Positions 10,524 to 19,602 of a DNA stretch of 64,000 nt are shown here, piece after piece (position 1 is the first letter of the stretch; each line of letters opens with the position of its first letter). Source of the DNA: Pseudomonadota bacterium (GTDB lineage: Bacteria; Chloroflexota; UBA5177; JAJPKF01); assembly GCA_021323865.1 (NCBI GenBank), contig JAJPKF010000012.1:1-64000 (forward strand), given 5' to 3'. The notes under the pieces were generated by a model that saw only the letters and a list, made by a program, of their open reading frames with translations, had not been told where the DNA came from and did not search any database. The translations under genes and the position numbers were made by a program.

Positions 10524-11519
10524 TTGCTTGGTAGACAGATCGGCATTGATCTGGGCACGGCGAACATGCTCATGTACGTTCGCGGGCGCGGCATTGTGCA
10601 CAATGAGCCTTCGGTTGTCTCGGTCACTGAGGACAACAAGATCGTGGCGGCCGGCGAGGAAGCACGCCACATGATCGGACGAACGCCCCAGAGCGTCACG
10701 GTCGTGCGTCCCATGAAGGGCGGCGTGATCGCGGACTACGTACGCACTGAGGGCATGCTTCGGTACTCGCTGCGTCGGGTAACGGGCTCGCTCTCAATGT
10801 TCCGGCCCGAAGTCATGATCAGCATTCCGGTCGGCATTACGAGCGTGGAGAAGCGAGCCGTTCACGATGCAGCGATTCAGGCCGGAGCAAAGCGGGCATT
10901 TCTGATCGAGGCCCCGCTGGCCGCCGCCATCGGCGCCAACGTGCCCATCGCCTCACCCCAGGGCAACCTTGTGATCGACATCGGCGGTGGCACCGCTCAG
11001 GTAGCCGTGATCAGTCTCAACGACATCGTGAGATACAAGTCCGTCCGGTTCGGCAGCATGTATCTGGATGAAGTGATTGCCAACCATATCCGGAAGAAGC
11101 ACGGCCTGATGATCGGTGACCAGACGGCCGAGGAAGTGAAGCACCGTATTGGTTCTGCACTCCCCCTCGAGGAGGAGCTCACGATGGAGGTGCGGGGACG
11201 TGACCAGGTGGGCGGCCTGCCCAAGTCCATCCCCATTGGCACCAATGAAATCGTGGAAGCCATGGCGGATCCGCTCTCCGCAATCGTCGACGCGGTTCGT
11301 GTGGTTCTCGAGGAAACTCCGCCGGAGCTGGCATCGGACGTGATGGATCGAGGCATGGTGATGACCGGAGGAGGAAGCCTCCTTCGTAATCTCGACAAGC
11401 TCTTGACGAAGGTCACCGACGTGCCCTGCCATCTGTCGGAGTTCCCGCTCTACTGCGTGGCTGTGGGTACCGGCAAGGCGCTGGAGAACTACGACACTTT
11501 CAAGAGCCACCTGGCCTGA
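10524..11519 (+). CDS. mreB: Rod shape-determining protein MreB
   Basis: MreB is the actin-like filament protein that guides cell-wall synthesis. The 331-residue product has the phosphate-binding motif IGIDLGTANMLMYV at the N-terminus, the second motif LVIDIGGGTAQVAVI, and the adenosine motif MVMTGGGSLLRNLDKLL. The start is TTG at 10524 preceded by GGAAGGAAGG. It follows atpC closely and is likely in the same transcript. No mreC or mreD is nearby. Confidence 0.93.
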   Translation: MLGRQIGIDLGTANMLMYVRGRGIVHNEPSVVSVTEDNKIVAAGEEARHMIGRTPQSVTVVRPMKGGVIADYVRTEGMLRYSLRRVTGSLSMFRPEVMISIPVGITSVEKRAVHDAAIQAGAKRAFLIEAPLAAAIGANVPIASPQGNLVIDIGGGTAQVAVISLNDIVRYKSVRFGSMYLDEVIANHIRKKHGLMIGDQTAEEVKHRIGSALPLEEELTMEVRGRDQVGGLPKSIPIGTNEIVEAMADPLSAIVDAVRVVLEETPPELASDVMDRGMVMTGGGSLLRNLDKLLTKVTDVPCHLSEFPLYCVAVGTGKALENYDTFKSHLA

Positions 11520-11586
11520 GGCGGCGCTCGGGATCTCTGTTCGCCGTAACCAGCGTACAGGGTCTCATTGCTACAATTCGACGCTC

Positions 11587-13248
11587 ATGAGTGGATCCTC
11601 TCTGGAGGCCGCGCAACGGCCCTCGGAGCGGATGGGGACGGCGCCCGGTGTGCGCACCTATCTCGCCCTCGCCGGGCTATTCTTCGTCTGCTTCGTGTAT
11701 TTTCTTCCGCGCTGGCATGACTGGAATCAGGATGCCCGCTTGGATATGACCATGGCCGTGGTGAATCATGCCACGATCGCCATCGACGCCTATCAGAGAA
11801 ATACCAGCGACGACGATCACTACCAAGGGCACTACTACAGCAATAAGGCGCCGGGTCAGAGCCTGCTGGGCGTTCCCGTCTATGCGGCCTTCAAGCTGGC
11901 GCTCGCCATACCGCCGTTCCGAACGGCGGCGAATAGTCTGGAAACCCGACCGGCCTGGCGGCTGGCGCTCGAGGATGCCGGCTGTACGCGCCGCTTGCTC
12001 AAGGATCCGTGCCGCTTCATTCCGAAGCGACTCGACTTCGCCCTCCTCCAGTATCTCGAGTCGGCGCTCACCGTGGCGATCCCCTCCATACTCATGCTGC
12101 TGTTGTTCTTCTGGTTCCTGCAGTATCTGTCCGCGTCTGTGCTCAATCGCATGCTCGCCACCCTCGCGTTCGGACTGGGTACGATTATCTTTCCCTATTC
12201 CCAGGAGTTCTACTCTCACGTGCCGGCTGCCGCCCTGGAGCTTGCGGCATTTGTGCTCCTCTACATTGCCGGGCGAACGGCAGCCACCGGGTCCAGGCTA
12301 GGAGAATGGTTGGTTGCTCGTCCCACCTTTACGGCGGTGCTGGCAGGCATCTGCCTGGGCCTCGCCGTTGTCTTCGAATACCCGGCGGCCCTGATGAGCG
12401 CCGTGATCGGGCTTTACGGATTGTTGCGTCTGCCGCGCTCCGCCATCGTGCCCTTGATTGCCGGCTGTGTTCCGGGTCTTGCGATTGTGATGGGATACAA
12501 CTTCCTGGCCTATCACAATCCACTGACGACCGGGTACGGATGCAATGAGAAGATTTGGGCACAGGAGTGTCGAGGAATCGCGGGATTCACGTGGCCACCG
12601 GCGGGGAATGCCATCGACGGTATGACGGCCAGTCGCTACCGCGGCCTGTTCTTCCTCTCGCCCTTCCTACTTCTAGCGTTCCCGGGGTTCCTGGTTTGGG
12701 CGATTCGCAGCCGTCGGGATTGGATGACTCCGGTCACCGCCTTCGTGGTGCCGCTCATGTTCTTCTTCGCCATCAGCGCCTACTGGGGTTGGTACGGTGG
12801 CCAGGTGGTTGGGCCCAGATATCTTATTCCCATTCTGCCGTTCTTGGCCCTACCAGTTGTCCTCGTGCTCGATCGTGTGCAAACCCTGGCAGGCCGTCTC
12901 GCCGTCTGGGCACTCCTTGCCACCTCGGTTGTCATGGTCTGGCTGGAGACAATTGGTGGCCGCGCTTATGGTGGGGGCGGGGTGCATGACCCGCTGTTTG
13001 ATTACAATCTGCCGCAGCTCGCCCACGGAACCATTCCGTTGAACCTCGGGATGCTCGCGGGGATCCCCGGGCCCGGGAGTCTATGGCCGCTTCCAGGCCT
13101 ACTGCTTCTGGCCGGCGCTGGGCCATTCCTGCCCCAGGTATTGCAGTCGGTAGGCGGCCGTCGAGAGAAGCTACAGCTAGCCGGGCGCGAGCGTCCTTCG
13201 ACCACGACCATTCGTCAGCCGTCGGGGACTAGCCTGCCCGACGCTTAG
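11587..13248 (+). CDS. Polytopic membrane protein, GT-C glycosyltransferase-like
   Basis: The 553-residue product has about eleven membrane segments, with a large loop after the first helix carrying WNQDARLDMTMAVV and GHYYSNKAPGQSLLGVP. The acidic residues after helix 1 and the YYSNKAPG stretch are typical of GT-C-fold lipid-linked sugar transferases of unknown specificity. It likely acts at the membrane on a polyprenyl-linked sugar. The C-terminus (after about 500) is a short soluble tail. A TACAAT sequence at 11572 could be its -10 box. Confidence 0.6.
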   Translation: MSGSSLEAAQRPSERMGTAPGVRTYLALAGLFFVCFVYFLPRWHDWNQDARLDMTMAVVNHATIAIDAYQRNTSDDDHYQGHYYSNKAPGQSLLGVPVYAAFKLALAIPPFRTAANSLETRPAWRLALEDAGCTRRLLKDPCRFIPKRLDFALLQYLESALTVAIPSILMLLLFFWFLQYLSASVLNRMLATLAFGLGTIIFPYSQEFYSHVPAAALELAAFVLLYIAGRTAATGSRLGEWLVARPTFTAVLAGICLGLAVVFEYPAALMSAVIGLYGLLRLPRSAIVPLIAGCVPGLAIVMGYNFLAYHNPLTTGYGCNEKIWAQECRGIAGFTWPPAGNAIDGMTASRYRGLFFLSPFLLLAFPGFLVWAIRSRRDWMTPVTAFVVPLMFFFAISAYWGWYGGQVVGPRYLIPILPFLALPVVLVLDRVQTLAGRLAVWALLATSVVMVWLETIGGRAYGGGGVHDPLFDYNLPQLAHGTIPLNLGMLAGIPGPGSLWPLPGLLLLAGAGPFLPQVLQSVGGRREKLQLAGRERPSTTTIRQPSGTSLPDA

Positions 13249-13286
13249 TCGGCAGTAATCTGCCGATGGCTTCTTAGCAGTTGAAG

Positions 13287-14102
13287 CTACTGCGAGGGAG
13301 GAACGAGCCGACGGTACCGATCCAGCAGGGATCGGTCGCCCAGCACCTCCAGCCCATCACTCGGCACCCGTCGCCAGAGCCAAAGGAAGATTAGCTCCAG
13401 TGGACCACGTATCGCGATATCCGCCTTGGCGTGGGCATGCGACATGATGACCTGGTCCTCCTCGAAGCGCACCAGCCATTCACCCGGCCCGTCCATTCGG
13501 TGAAAGTGGTAGCTTTCGCCTGAGCCCTTCAGAGCCTCGCCACCCTTTCGCGCTGCCGGAATCTGCACCTGGAAGTGCTGATCGATCCCGTCGAGGGCTA
13601 CAGTCTCCTGAATGGGCGAGGTCTCGCCCTGAGCATTCTCCGCGTCCCAACGATGAACAGCCGCCTCAATGGCCTGGTTCCGCATGTGCGTGATGGCCCG
13701 GTTATCGCCCGACCAGTGCCAGATCGGTTCGTCCGGCTGTACGGCCTGAAACGCTTCGACCAACTCTCGGGCTCCCGACTCGAACCAGTCCAGCAACGTC
13801 GCGGGGATGGCATCGAGATCCGGAGTGCCCGCATCGACTCCGTCGAACCAGGAGAGCAACCCCGGACACTCTTCGAATGTGGCTTCCGGGAGGCTAATCG
13901 GCTCCTGTGCACGCCGTCGAACCTGAAGGGCCCAGAAGTGTTGCACCTCGGCAAGATGAGCCACTAGTGTGGCCACGAACCAGCCGGGACAGCTCGGGAC
14001 GGGCGCACGAAGGTTCTTCTGCGCCGCCGTCGAGAACATGGCGGCATTCGAGTGAATCGCCTCGATGTATTGCTGTGCCGAGAGGGTTTCTCCGGTGTGC
14101 AT
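13287..14102 (-). CDS. Maleylpyruvate isomerase/DinB-type family protein
   Basis: The 271-residue product fits the actinobacterial-type family with an N-terminal DinB-like four-helix bundle: PSCPGWFVATLVAHLAEVQH with its metal-site histidine (around residues 35-55), and ITHMRNQAIEAAVHRWDAE. A C-terminal SCP2-like domain is suggested by ADIAIRGPLELIFLWLWRR. Many members are annotated as mycothiol-dependent maleylpyruvate isomerase N-terminal domain proteins; the substrate here is unknown. The ATG at 14100-14102 has GAGGAG upstream; a longer frame exists but lacks support. Confidence 0.75.
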   Translation of the reverse strand: MHTGETLSAQQYIEAIHSNAAMFSTAAQKNLRAPVPSCPGWFVATLVAHLAEVQHFWALQVRRRAQEPISLPEATFEECPGLLSWFDGVDAGTPDLDAIPATLLDWFESGARELVEAFQAVQPDEPIWHWSGDNRAITHMRNQAIEAAVHRWDAENAQGETSPIQETVALDGIDQHFQVQIPAARKGGEALKGSGESYHFHRMDGPGEWLVRFEEDQVIMSHAHAKADIAIRGPLELIFLWLWRRVPSDGLEVLGDRSLLDRYRRLVPPSQ

Positions 14103-14188
14103 GGGCGATTGCTCCTCGCTGTGGGGTGCCCGAGTATATGGCCGGCTCATTCTGCCGGTGACCATTCCACGTGGTACCAGCGCGCGAC

Positions 14189-14217
14189 TTGCAGATTCGC
14201 ACACATCCGACTATATT
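14189..14217 (+). promoter_or_regulatory. Sigma-70-type promoter
   Basis: TTGCAG at 14189-14194, a 17-base spacer, and TATATT at 14212-14217 form a good housekeeping promoter. It lies about 50 bases before the start of the secreted-protein gene and in the divergent gap to the DinB-type gene. Confidence 0.6.
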
Positions 14218-14266
14218 GAAACCGTTGCAATCCTGTAACAAAGTCTGGAAACTGGACCGGAGAGTG

Positions 14267-14755
14267 ATGCGGGGGAAGATTCCTGGGGCAATCGCCGTAT
14301 GCATGCTGACTTCTTTGCTTTGTTTGGCGAGTGGAGCAACCACGGCTTCGGCAAGGGTCGTCGCCGCGGGTGGGGGTTCAGTTCAACCCACGAAACACCA
14401 TCCATCGAAGGTGAATTGGGAAGAGCGAGACCGGGCCGTCTACGTGGTGTCGACGCTCAATGCCCCTCTGTGCAAGTCGGGCCGCCAGTTGTCCACGGTT
14501 CTGTGGACAAAGGATGGGGCGCGGCTGTTCGATGTTCTCAAGAGCACCGTCAACGGCAACCTGTACTACATTCAAGTTCGGACGGCGTCAAAGACACTTC
14601 TTGGTGTCTACGCCTACGAGTTCGGATGGAAGTTCCCAACGGGCGTGAGGAGCTATCACTGCGTCGCGAAGGCCCAGCCCGGCATTGTGAAGGGATATGG
14701 GTCTAAGGCGTGGCGCTTCATTGCTCGGTTCCGCACGACCTATCCCCAGAACTAG
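14267..14755 (+). CDS. Small secreted protein of unknown function
   Basis: The 162-residue product starts with a clear signal peptide (MRGKIPGAIAVCMLTSLLCL then ASGATTASA with a likely AxA cleavage near residue 29). The mature part is about 130 residues, basic and aromatic, with two cysteines that could pair (near APLCKSG and SYHCVAK). I do not recognise a family. The ATG at 14267 follows GGAGAGTG; a GTG three bases upstream is also possible. It has its own promoter. Confidence 0.65.
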   Translation: MRGKIPGAIAVCMLTSLLCLASGATTASARVVAAGGGSVQPTKHHPSKVNWEERDRAVYVVSTLNAPLCKSGRQLSTVLWTKDGARLFDVLKSTVNGNLYYIQVRTASKTLLGVYAYEFGWKFPTGVRSYHCVAKAQPGIVKGYGSKAWRFIARFRTTYPQN

Positions 14756-14909
14756 CCGAGGCGGCGCGTTCGCTCCCTTCGATCGAACCGTCCGGGGCGC
14801 CTAGAGGTCGAGCCGGACTTCTGCACTGAAAAAGTGACAGAATCGACCTGAATGCGCTGTGGTTGGGCCAGATGCCCTCTTGGCGAGCTGGTTGCGGGTG
14901 AGAGCCGGC

Positions 14910-16145
14910 ATGACTGCTGCGAACGTCCTTGACATACTCGAGGAACGGGGGTTCGTCAAGGATGCCTCGGACCTCGAGGGACTGCGGCGGGCCTTAGAGC
15001 GCCCGATCGCCGTCTACTGCGGCTACGATGCCACTGCCGAGAGCCTGCACGTCGGCAATCAGATGGGCCTCATGGCGCTGGCCTGGTTGCAACGATTCGG
15101 TCACCGGCCGATTGCCCTCATGGGCGGCGGAACCACGATGGTGGGAGACCCGTCAGGCAAGAGCGCCGAGCGGCCGATGCTGACTCGCGAGGCCATCGAG
15201 GAGAACGTCGCTCGTTTGAAGCCTCAGTTAGAGCCGTTCGTCCGATTCGATCAGGGCGGACTGCTGCTGAATAACGCCGACTGGCTGCTGGATCTTCGGC
15301 TGGTGCCCTTCCTGCGGGATATCGGTAGCAGGTTCACTATCAACCACATGCTTGCCCACGAGACCTACCGAATGAGGCTCGAGCAGGGTGGGCTCAGCTT
15401 CCTCGAGTTCTCCTACCAGCTCCTACAGGGATACGACTTCCTTCATCTCTTTCGGACCCAGGAGTGCTTGCTGCAGCTCGGTGGCAGCGACCAGTGGGCA
15501 AATATCCTCGCGGGCGTGGACCTGATCCGTCGCATGGAAGGCGTACAAGCCTTTGCGTTGGTCACTCCGCTTCTGACCACCGCCGGCGGGCAGAAGATGG
15601 GGAAGTCCGAGCAGGGGGCGGTGTGGCTCAATCCTCAGCTGTTGAGCCCGTACGAGTACTTTCAGTTCTGGATGAATGTCGAGGACGCGGATGTCGAGCG
15701 CTTCTTGGCGATCTACACCTTTCTGCCCATGGAGAAAGTGCGTGAACTGGGAGCTCTGAAAGATGCCGACGTTCGTCAGGCGAAGGAAATTCTTGCGGTT
15801 GAGGTAACCGCCATCGTCCACGGTCGGGCAGAGGCGGAGACAGCGCTGGCCACTTCTCGGGCCTTGTTCTCCGGAGAAGGTGAGGCTGCGGACGCTCCCA
15901 CCACGGATATCTCAAAGGATGCCGTCGGTGGCGGACTCAACGCGGTTGACCTCCTCACCGAGATGGGGCTTGTTTCCTCTAGGCGGGAGGCTCGACGGCT
16001 CATCGATCAGGGAGGCCTATCCATCGGCGGGAAGCCAGTCGCATCGCCTGATGAGTCTCTCGTCCCCGCGTACATACAACCGGATTCCGAGTCGGCTCTA
16101 CTGCGTGTCGGCAAGAAACGTTATCGACGCGTCCGGTTCGTCTAG
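14910..16145 (+). CDS. tyrS: Tyrosyl-tRNA synthetase
   Basis: The product charges tRNA-Tyr. The 411-residue protein has the class I HIGH equivalent HVGNQ in YDATAESLHVGNQMGL (near residue 47), GDPSGKSAERPML, GGSDQWANILAGVDLI, the KMSKS equivalent KMGKSEQGAVWL, and a C-terminal S4-like RNA-binding domain (SRREARRLIDQGGLSIGGK). A frame open further upstream gives a GTG at 14859, but the ATG at 14910 matches family N-termini. I see no T-box leader upstream. Confidence 0.95.
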   Translation: MTAANVLDILEERGFVKDASDLEGLRRALERPIAVYCGYDATAESLHVGNQMGLMALAWLQRFGHRPIALMGGGTTMVGDPSGKSAERPMLTREAIEENVARLKPQLEPFVRFDQGGLLLNNADWLLDLRLVPFLRDIGSRFTINHMLAHETYRMRLEQGGLSFLEFSYQLLQGYDFLHLFRTQECLLQLGGSDQWANILAGVDLIRRMEGVQAFALVTPLLTTAGGQKMGKSEQGAVWLNPQLLSPYEYFQFWMNVEDADVERFLAIYTFLPMEKVRELGALKDADVRQAKEILAVEVTAIVHGRAEAETALATSRALFSGEGEAADAPTTDISKDAVGGGLNAVDLLTEMGLVSSRREARRLIDQGGLSIGGKPVASPDESLVPAYIQPDSESALLRVGKKRYRRVRFV

Positions 16146-16158
16146 GCAGGGGAGCCGG

Positions 16159-17007
16159 CTAATCCCGTTCCTGGAGCAGCCGCTCGACGAGGGATGAGAG
16201 ATCTTCTTGCGAGTAGTACTCGATGACGATGCGGCCTCGCTTCCGGCCGGGCATCAAGGACACCTTGGTTCCCAGGCTTCGCTGGAGCCGATCCTCCAAC
16301 TCCCTCACTTCGGCGCTTGGTGGTACCGCCTGCCGAGGCGTGGAGGGCGATTGGGATCCGGTAACGAGCTGTTCCGTCTGACGCACGTTGAGGCCAAGCG
16401 CAATAACCCTTCGCAGCAACTCTTCCATCCGGCCAGGATTTGAGGCTGCGAGCAGAGCTCGCGCGTGTCCCTCGCTAATCTGTCCAGCTATCAGTGCATC
16501 TCGGACCTTGGTCGGGAGGGACAGCAGGCGTAGGCTGTTCGCGACGGCCGGCCGGCTGCGGCCAACGCGCCTCGCCACCTCCTCCTGGGTCAGGCCGTGG
16601 CGGCTGATCAAGCGATCGAAGGCGGCGGCGGCTTCCAGCGGGTCCAGGTCCTGGCGCTGCAGGTTCTCCACCAGCGCCATCTCCAAAGCTTCGGGCGTGC
16701 CGGCATCGCGTTCCATCACCGGAACTTGCGTCAGTCCGGCTTTCTTGGCCGCCTGCCAGCGTCTCTCGCCAATGATCAACCGATGCTTGCCTCGCTCGTC
16801 CGGGCCGGAGACAACAAGGGGTTGCAGGAGCCCGTGAACTCGGATGGAATCAGCCAACTCGTCGAGTTCTGCTTCCGAAAACCGCTGTCGGGGTTGCGAG
16901 CGGTCAGGAACAATGTCCTCCAGATTGAGCTCATGAACACTGTCCCGCGCTCTCGCGGGAATCAGAGCATCCAAGCCTCTGCCGAGCGCCGTCCGTCGCT
17001 TACCCAC
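16159..17007 (-). CDS. parB: Chromosome-partitioning protein ParB
   Basis: ParB is the CTP-dependent DNA clamp that loads at parS sites. The 282-residue product opens GKRRTALGRGLDALIP, then has the CTP-binding motif GERRWQAAKKAG (near residue 80), an HTH in LTQEEVARRVGRSRPAVANS, and a C-terminal dimerisation domain (IVIEYYSQEDLSSLVERLL). The GTG at 17005-17007 overlaps the parA stop (GTGGGTAA), so it is coupled to parA. No consensus parS site (TGTTTCACGTGAAACA) was noticed in the window by eye. Confidence 0.94.
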   Translation of the reverse strand: MGKRRTALGRGLDALIPARARDSVHELNLEDIVPDRSQPRQRFSEAELDELADSIRVHGLLQPLVVSGPDERGKHRLIIGERRWQAAKKAGLTQVPVMERDAGTPEALEMALVENLQRQDLDPLEAAAAFDRLISRHGLTQEEVARRVGRSRPAVANSLRLLSLPTKVRDALIAGQISEGHARALLAASNPGRMEELLRRVIALGLNVRQTEQLVTGSQSPSTPRQAVPPSAEVRELEDRLQRSLGTKVSLMPGRKRGRIVIEYYSQEDLSSLVERLLQERD

Positions 17008-17779
17008 GAGCCATGACCTCTCGCGCGAACGAGGCATACGCCTGCGCACCACTGGAGCCTGGGTCGTAGTCCAGGATGGGCTGTCCAAAGCTGGGCGCTT
17101 CCCCCAATCGAACGTTACGGGGGATGAGTGTCTCGAATGTGAGATCGGGATAGTGGCTCCGCACCTCGGCCACCACTTCTTCTGAGAGCGATGTCCGCCG
17201 GTCGTACATCGTCATGAGGAGCCCGAAGACGCGTAGCCGCGGATTCAGCCCGGAACGCACGCGTCGAATCGTGTCCATCAGATGTGCCACCCCCTCCAAC
17301 GCCAGATACTCGCACTGAACGGGAATGATGAGTCCCTCAGCGGCCACCAGGGCATTGATGGTAAGCAAGCCAAGCGACGGCGGGCAATCGATGAGCGTGA
17401 AATCGTACGAACCCACGATTCCCTTGAGGTTCCGGGCGAGCACGGATTCCCGATCGTGCATGCCGGCCAGCTCAATCTCCGCCCCGGCCAGCTCGGGTGA
17501 GGATGCCAACAGATCGACGTTGGGCGTCGTCGTTGACACGATCGCCGGTTCCGCAGCCGCCCCTTCCATTAAGACCTGATAGAGAGAATCCTCGACAGGC
17601 GTGGCCGGAGTGATGCTGCGCGTCGCATTTGACTGCGGGTCGCAGTCGACGACCAGGACCTTGAACTCGAGGGCCCCAAGATATGCAGCGAGATTGATAA
17701 CCGTCGTGGTCTTGCCGACTCCACCCTTTTGGTTGGCAATCGCCAGTACCCGAACGGCGTCGAGCACCCCGCTGGTCAT
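17000..17779 (-). CDS. parA: Chromosome-partitioning ATPase ParA (Soj)
   Basis: The 259-residue product carries the deviant Walker A motif ANQKGGVGKTTTVINLA near residue 16, DCDPQSNAT, and IDCPPSLGLLTINAL. It lacks an N-terminal HTH, so it is the Soj type. With ParB it segregates chromosome origins. Together with parB this pair usually lies near oriC, but no other origin-region genes (dnaA, rsmG, mnmG) are in the window. Confidence 0.95.
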   Translation of the reverse strand: MTSGVLDAVRVLAIANQKGGVGKTTTVINLAAYLGALEFKVLVVDCDPQSNATRSITPATPVEDSLYQVLMEGAAAEPAIVSTTTPNVDLLASSPELAGAEIELAGMHDRESVLARNLKGIVGSYDFTLIDCPPSLGLLTINALVAAEGLIIPVQCEYLALEGVAHLMDTIRRVRSGLNPRLRVFGLLMTMYDRRTSLSEEVVAEVRSHYPDLTFETLIPRNVRLGEAPSFGQPILDYDPGSSGAQAYASFAREVMARG

Positions 17780-18428
17780 TCTCCCTCGAACATCTGCTGA
17801 TTATGGCATGTGAGCGGCCAGGCCGATCCCCGGCGGACCGGGTGTCGCCACTTCGCTACGTCCGACCTTCCCCAACAGCCTTCGCACCCGCCAGAACCGG
17901 GACGGACGTCCTGGTAGACTCCGTCCCGGCTGGTGTCCAGCGAGCCCCTTACCCACCCTCGCCTCCCATTGAACGAGTCAGCACCTGGTTGTAGCCTGTG
18001 ACTTATGCCCTGTGCGCGTGTCACGATGCTGAGCGTAGTTGTGCTTTCGGGAATCGAACCCGGAGCGCTGCTCTTTGCGCGACCAGTGGAGGGATTAGCT
18101 CCGAGATCTTGCGATCTGCGCAACTTCGGCAGTTGCCGCCTGATGCTCGCTCTCGCTCGTCGAGAGGTTACCTGCTCTTTTTGCGGTTTAGTCCACCAGT
18201 TCGGTAGACCAGTTCGACGCCTGGATGGCGAGGTCCAGCTCGCGGAACTGCTGCGACAGCCGGTTGGTGCCCCGTGCTCGAGATGGACACCTTCTTGGAC
18301 GAGACGGGTCGTCATGACTGGTTCGTGGCGATGAACCCGGAGCGAACGAGCCCTCTATTGTGAAGGCCCTCGGCCGGCTTTGTCTGTGACGCTCGTCACA
18401 GGCGGACCGGCCTCACGGAGAAGTTAGC
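17780..18428. other. Gene-poor stretch of 649 bases with a strong inverted repeat
   Basis: No convincing gene is seen. Open frames here lack domains, good start sites and typical codon use. A perfect 10-bp inverted repeat, CCGGGACGGA (17897-17906) and TCCGTCCCGG (17920-17929) with a 13-base spacer, lies about 120 bases upstream of parA. A T-arm-like sequence is present near 18045-18061 but no full tRNA can be folded around it. A second inverted repeat at 18372-18412 is listed separately. Confidence 0.5.
18372..18412 (-). terminator. Stem-loop downstream of the HIT gene
   Basis: GGCCGG (18372-18377) pairs with CCGGCC (18407-18412), and inside it CTGTGAC (18384-18390) pairs with GTCACAG (18395-18401) around a GCTC loop. 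It sits 17 bases past the HIT stop codon on its strand. There is no T tract, so it may be a weak or Rho-assisted terminator, or an unrelated palindrome. Confidence 0.35.
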
Positions 18429-18878
18429 TCAGCGCTGGCAGGTCGCAGTACTTTGTCTCACGCGCTCACAGAGGGCGGCCACCGCCGTCAGGTCGCCACG
18501 GGGGGCCTCTGGCCACTCCAAGATGTTCATGCGCCAGTAACGTTCTGGGGTCTTCGGGTAGCGTGCGGTGAGGAGTACGTGAAGGTGCGGAACCACCTCA
18601 GCGAAGAAGACGGCATAGACGTTCTCCGCGGCGGTGGTAGCTTTCACGCCGGCACTTAGCCGTTGAATTGCACGACCCACGGCCCCAGCCTCGGTTGGCG
18701 TCAGGCCGGAAAAGTCGCGGACATGTCGCTTCGATTGGAGAACAAGATGACCGAGGTAGGTGGTCGGATCCTTCTGTGTGGTCATATGGCTGGCGGCAAC
18801 AAGGTCATCCTCGTAGACGAGAAAGCGACTATCTGGTGCGAAGGGAATTGTCGAGGCACAAAAGACGCAATCGGCCAT
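18429..18878 (-). CDS. HIT-family protein
   Basis: The 149-residue product has the HIT fold: an N-terminal CVFCAS zinc-like knuckle, LVYEDDLVAASHM, GHLVLQSKRHV, and the active-site stretch EVVPHLHVLLTARYP. The catalytic triad HxHxH is incomplete: the first two histidines are present, but the third position is leucine. HIT proteins hydrolyse or transfer nucleoside phosphates. The ATG at 18876-18878 has GGAGGA four bases upstream. The gene is divergent from a TetR regulator and may be its target. Confidence 0.8.
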   Translation of the reverse strand: MADCVFCASTIPFAPDSRFLVYEDDLVAASHMTTQKDPTTYLGHLVLQSKRHVRDFSGLTPTEAGAVGRAIQRLSAGVKATTAAENVYAVFFAEVVPHLHVLLTARYPKTPERYWRMNILEWPEAPRGDLTAVAALCERVRQSTATCQR

Positions 18879-18915
18879 GTTCTCCTCCAATCGACTGCGG
18901 GCAGAAATGATGCGT

Positions 18916-18950
18916 GTATGCAACATATCTGTATCATACAAGGTGCATAC
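18916..18950. promoter_or_regulatory. Nested palindromes in the HIT/TetR divergent promoter region
   Basis: Outer arms GTATGCA (18916-18922) and TGCATAC (18944-18950) flank an inner palindrome TGTATCATACA (18930-18940). The two centres almost coincide. This layout in a divergent gap next to a TetR gene is what a TetR operator looks like. Direct binding is inference. Confidence 0.5.
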
Positions 18951-19010
18951 GTGTAGCGTGGCTACACCCAGGCTGAGACAATCCAGCATGGCCAGGAACC
19001 CTCAGCAACC

Positions 19011-19559
19011 GTGAACCGAGACGTGGTCGAAGCGGCGATTCAGGTGATCGCCGACCATGGCTGGGATGGGCTGACGCTTGACCGGGTGGCAGTGCGGGCC
19101 GGATCGTCCCGCTCGACCCTGTGGCGATCCGGTGTCACTCGCGAAGCCATCATACGGGAGCTCCTGTCGGGGCTGGCCGAGGACTATCGATCCAGGGTGT
19201 GGCCGGTTCTGACCATGTCTGAGGCCGGCCGTGAGCGATTGCAACGCGCCATGGAGGCCCTGTTCGATGTCGCCGACCGTCACCTACCGTTGCTCGCCGC
19301 CAGTGACACCGCCTTTCATCGCGCCTCCAGCGTCGAGGAGCAGCGCATGTCGTTTATTGCCCCCCTCGCCCGCCTCCTGCGCGATGGATTGGTCGACGGC
19401 TCGCTGACTGCGCACGGCGAACCTGATGAGGTTGCAGTGGTGCTGTTCAACAGCATTTGGACCTATGTGCATCTGCGCAGCCGCCACCGGTGGGAGGCGG
19501 GCCGAGCTCGGCAGACTCTTCTCCGGCTACTCCTGGGCTCGCTGTTCAGGGATGGCTGA
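19011..19559 (+). CDS. TetR-family transcriptional regulator
   Basis: The 182-residue product has an N-terminal TetR HTH: VIADHGWDGLTLDRVAVRAG then SRSTLWR (about residues 12-42). The C-terminal helical ligand domain resembles TetR_C of the AcrR type. The start is GTG at 19011. It is divergent from the HIT gene with a palindromic region between them, so local autoregulation and control of the HIT gene are likely. The ligand is unknown. Confidence 0.85.
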   Translation: MNRDVVEAAIQVIADHGWDGLTLDRVAVRAGSSRSTLWRSGVTREAIIRELLSGLAEDYRSRVWPVLTMSEAGRERLQRAMEALFDVADRHLPLLAASDTAFHRASSVEEQRMSFIAPLARLLRDGLVDGSLTAHGEPDEVAVVLFNSIWTYVHLRSRHRWEAGRARQTLLRLLLGSLFRDG

Positions 19560-19602
19560 GGCGTCACACGAGGTGACAGAGGGCTCGGGAGCCTCCGCCT
19601 AA

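Noticed and set aside
14756..14909. T-box upstream of tyrS
   Set aside because: The gap is short and lacks the conserved T-box sequences.
18040..18125. Possible tRNA on the minus strand
   Set aside because: A T-arm-like sequence (GGGTTCGATTCCC) is present, but no matching acceptor, D or 7-base anticodon loop can be formed around it.
17776..18315. 179-codon minus-strand frame upstream of parA
   Set aside because: Composition is Ser/Arg-rich without hydrophobic core, and it covers inverted repeats; no ribosome binding site or family.
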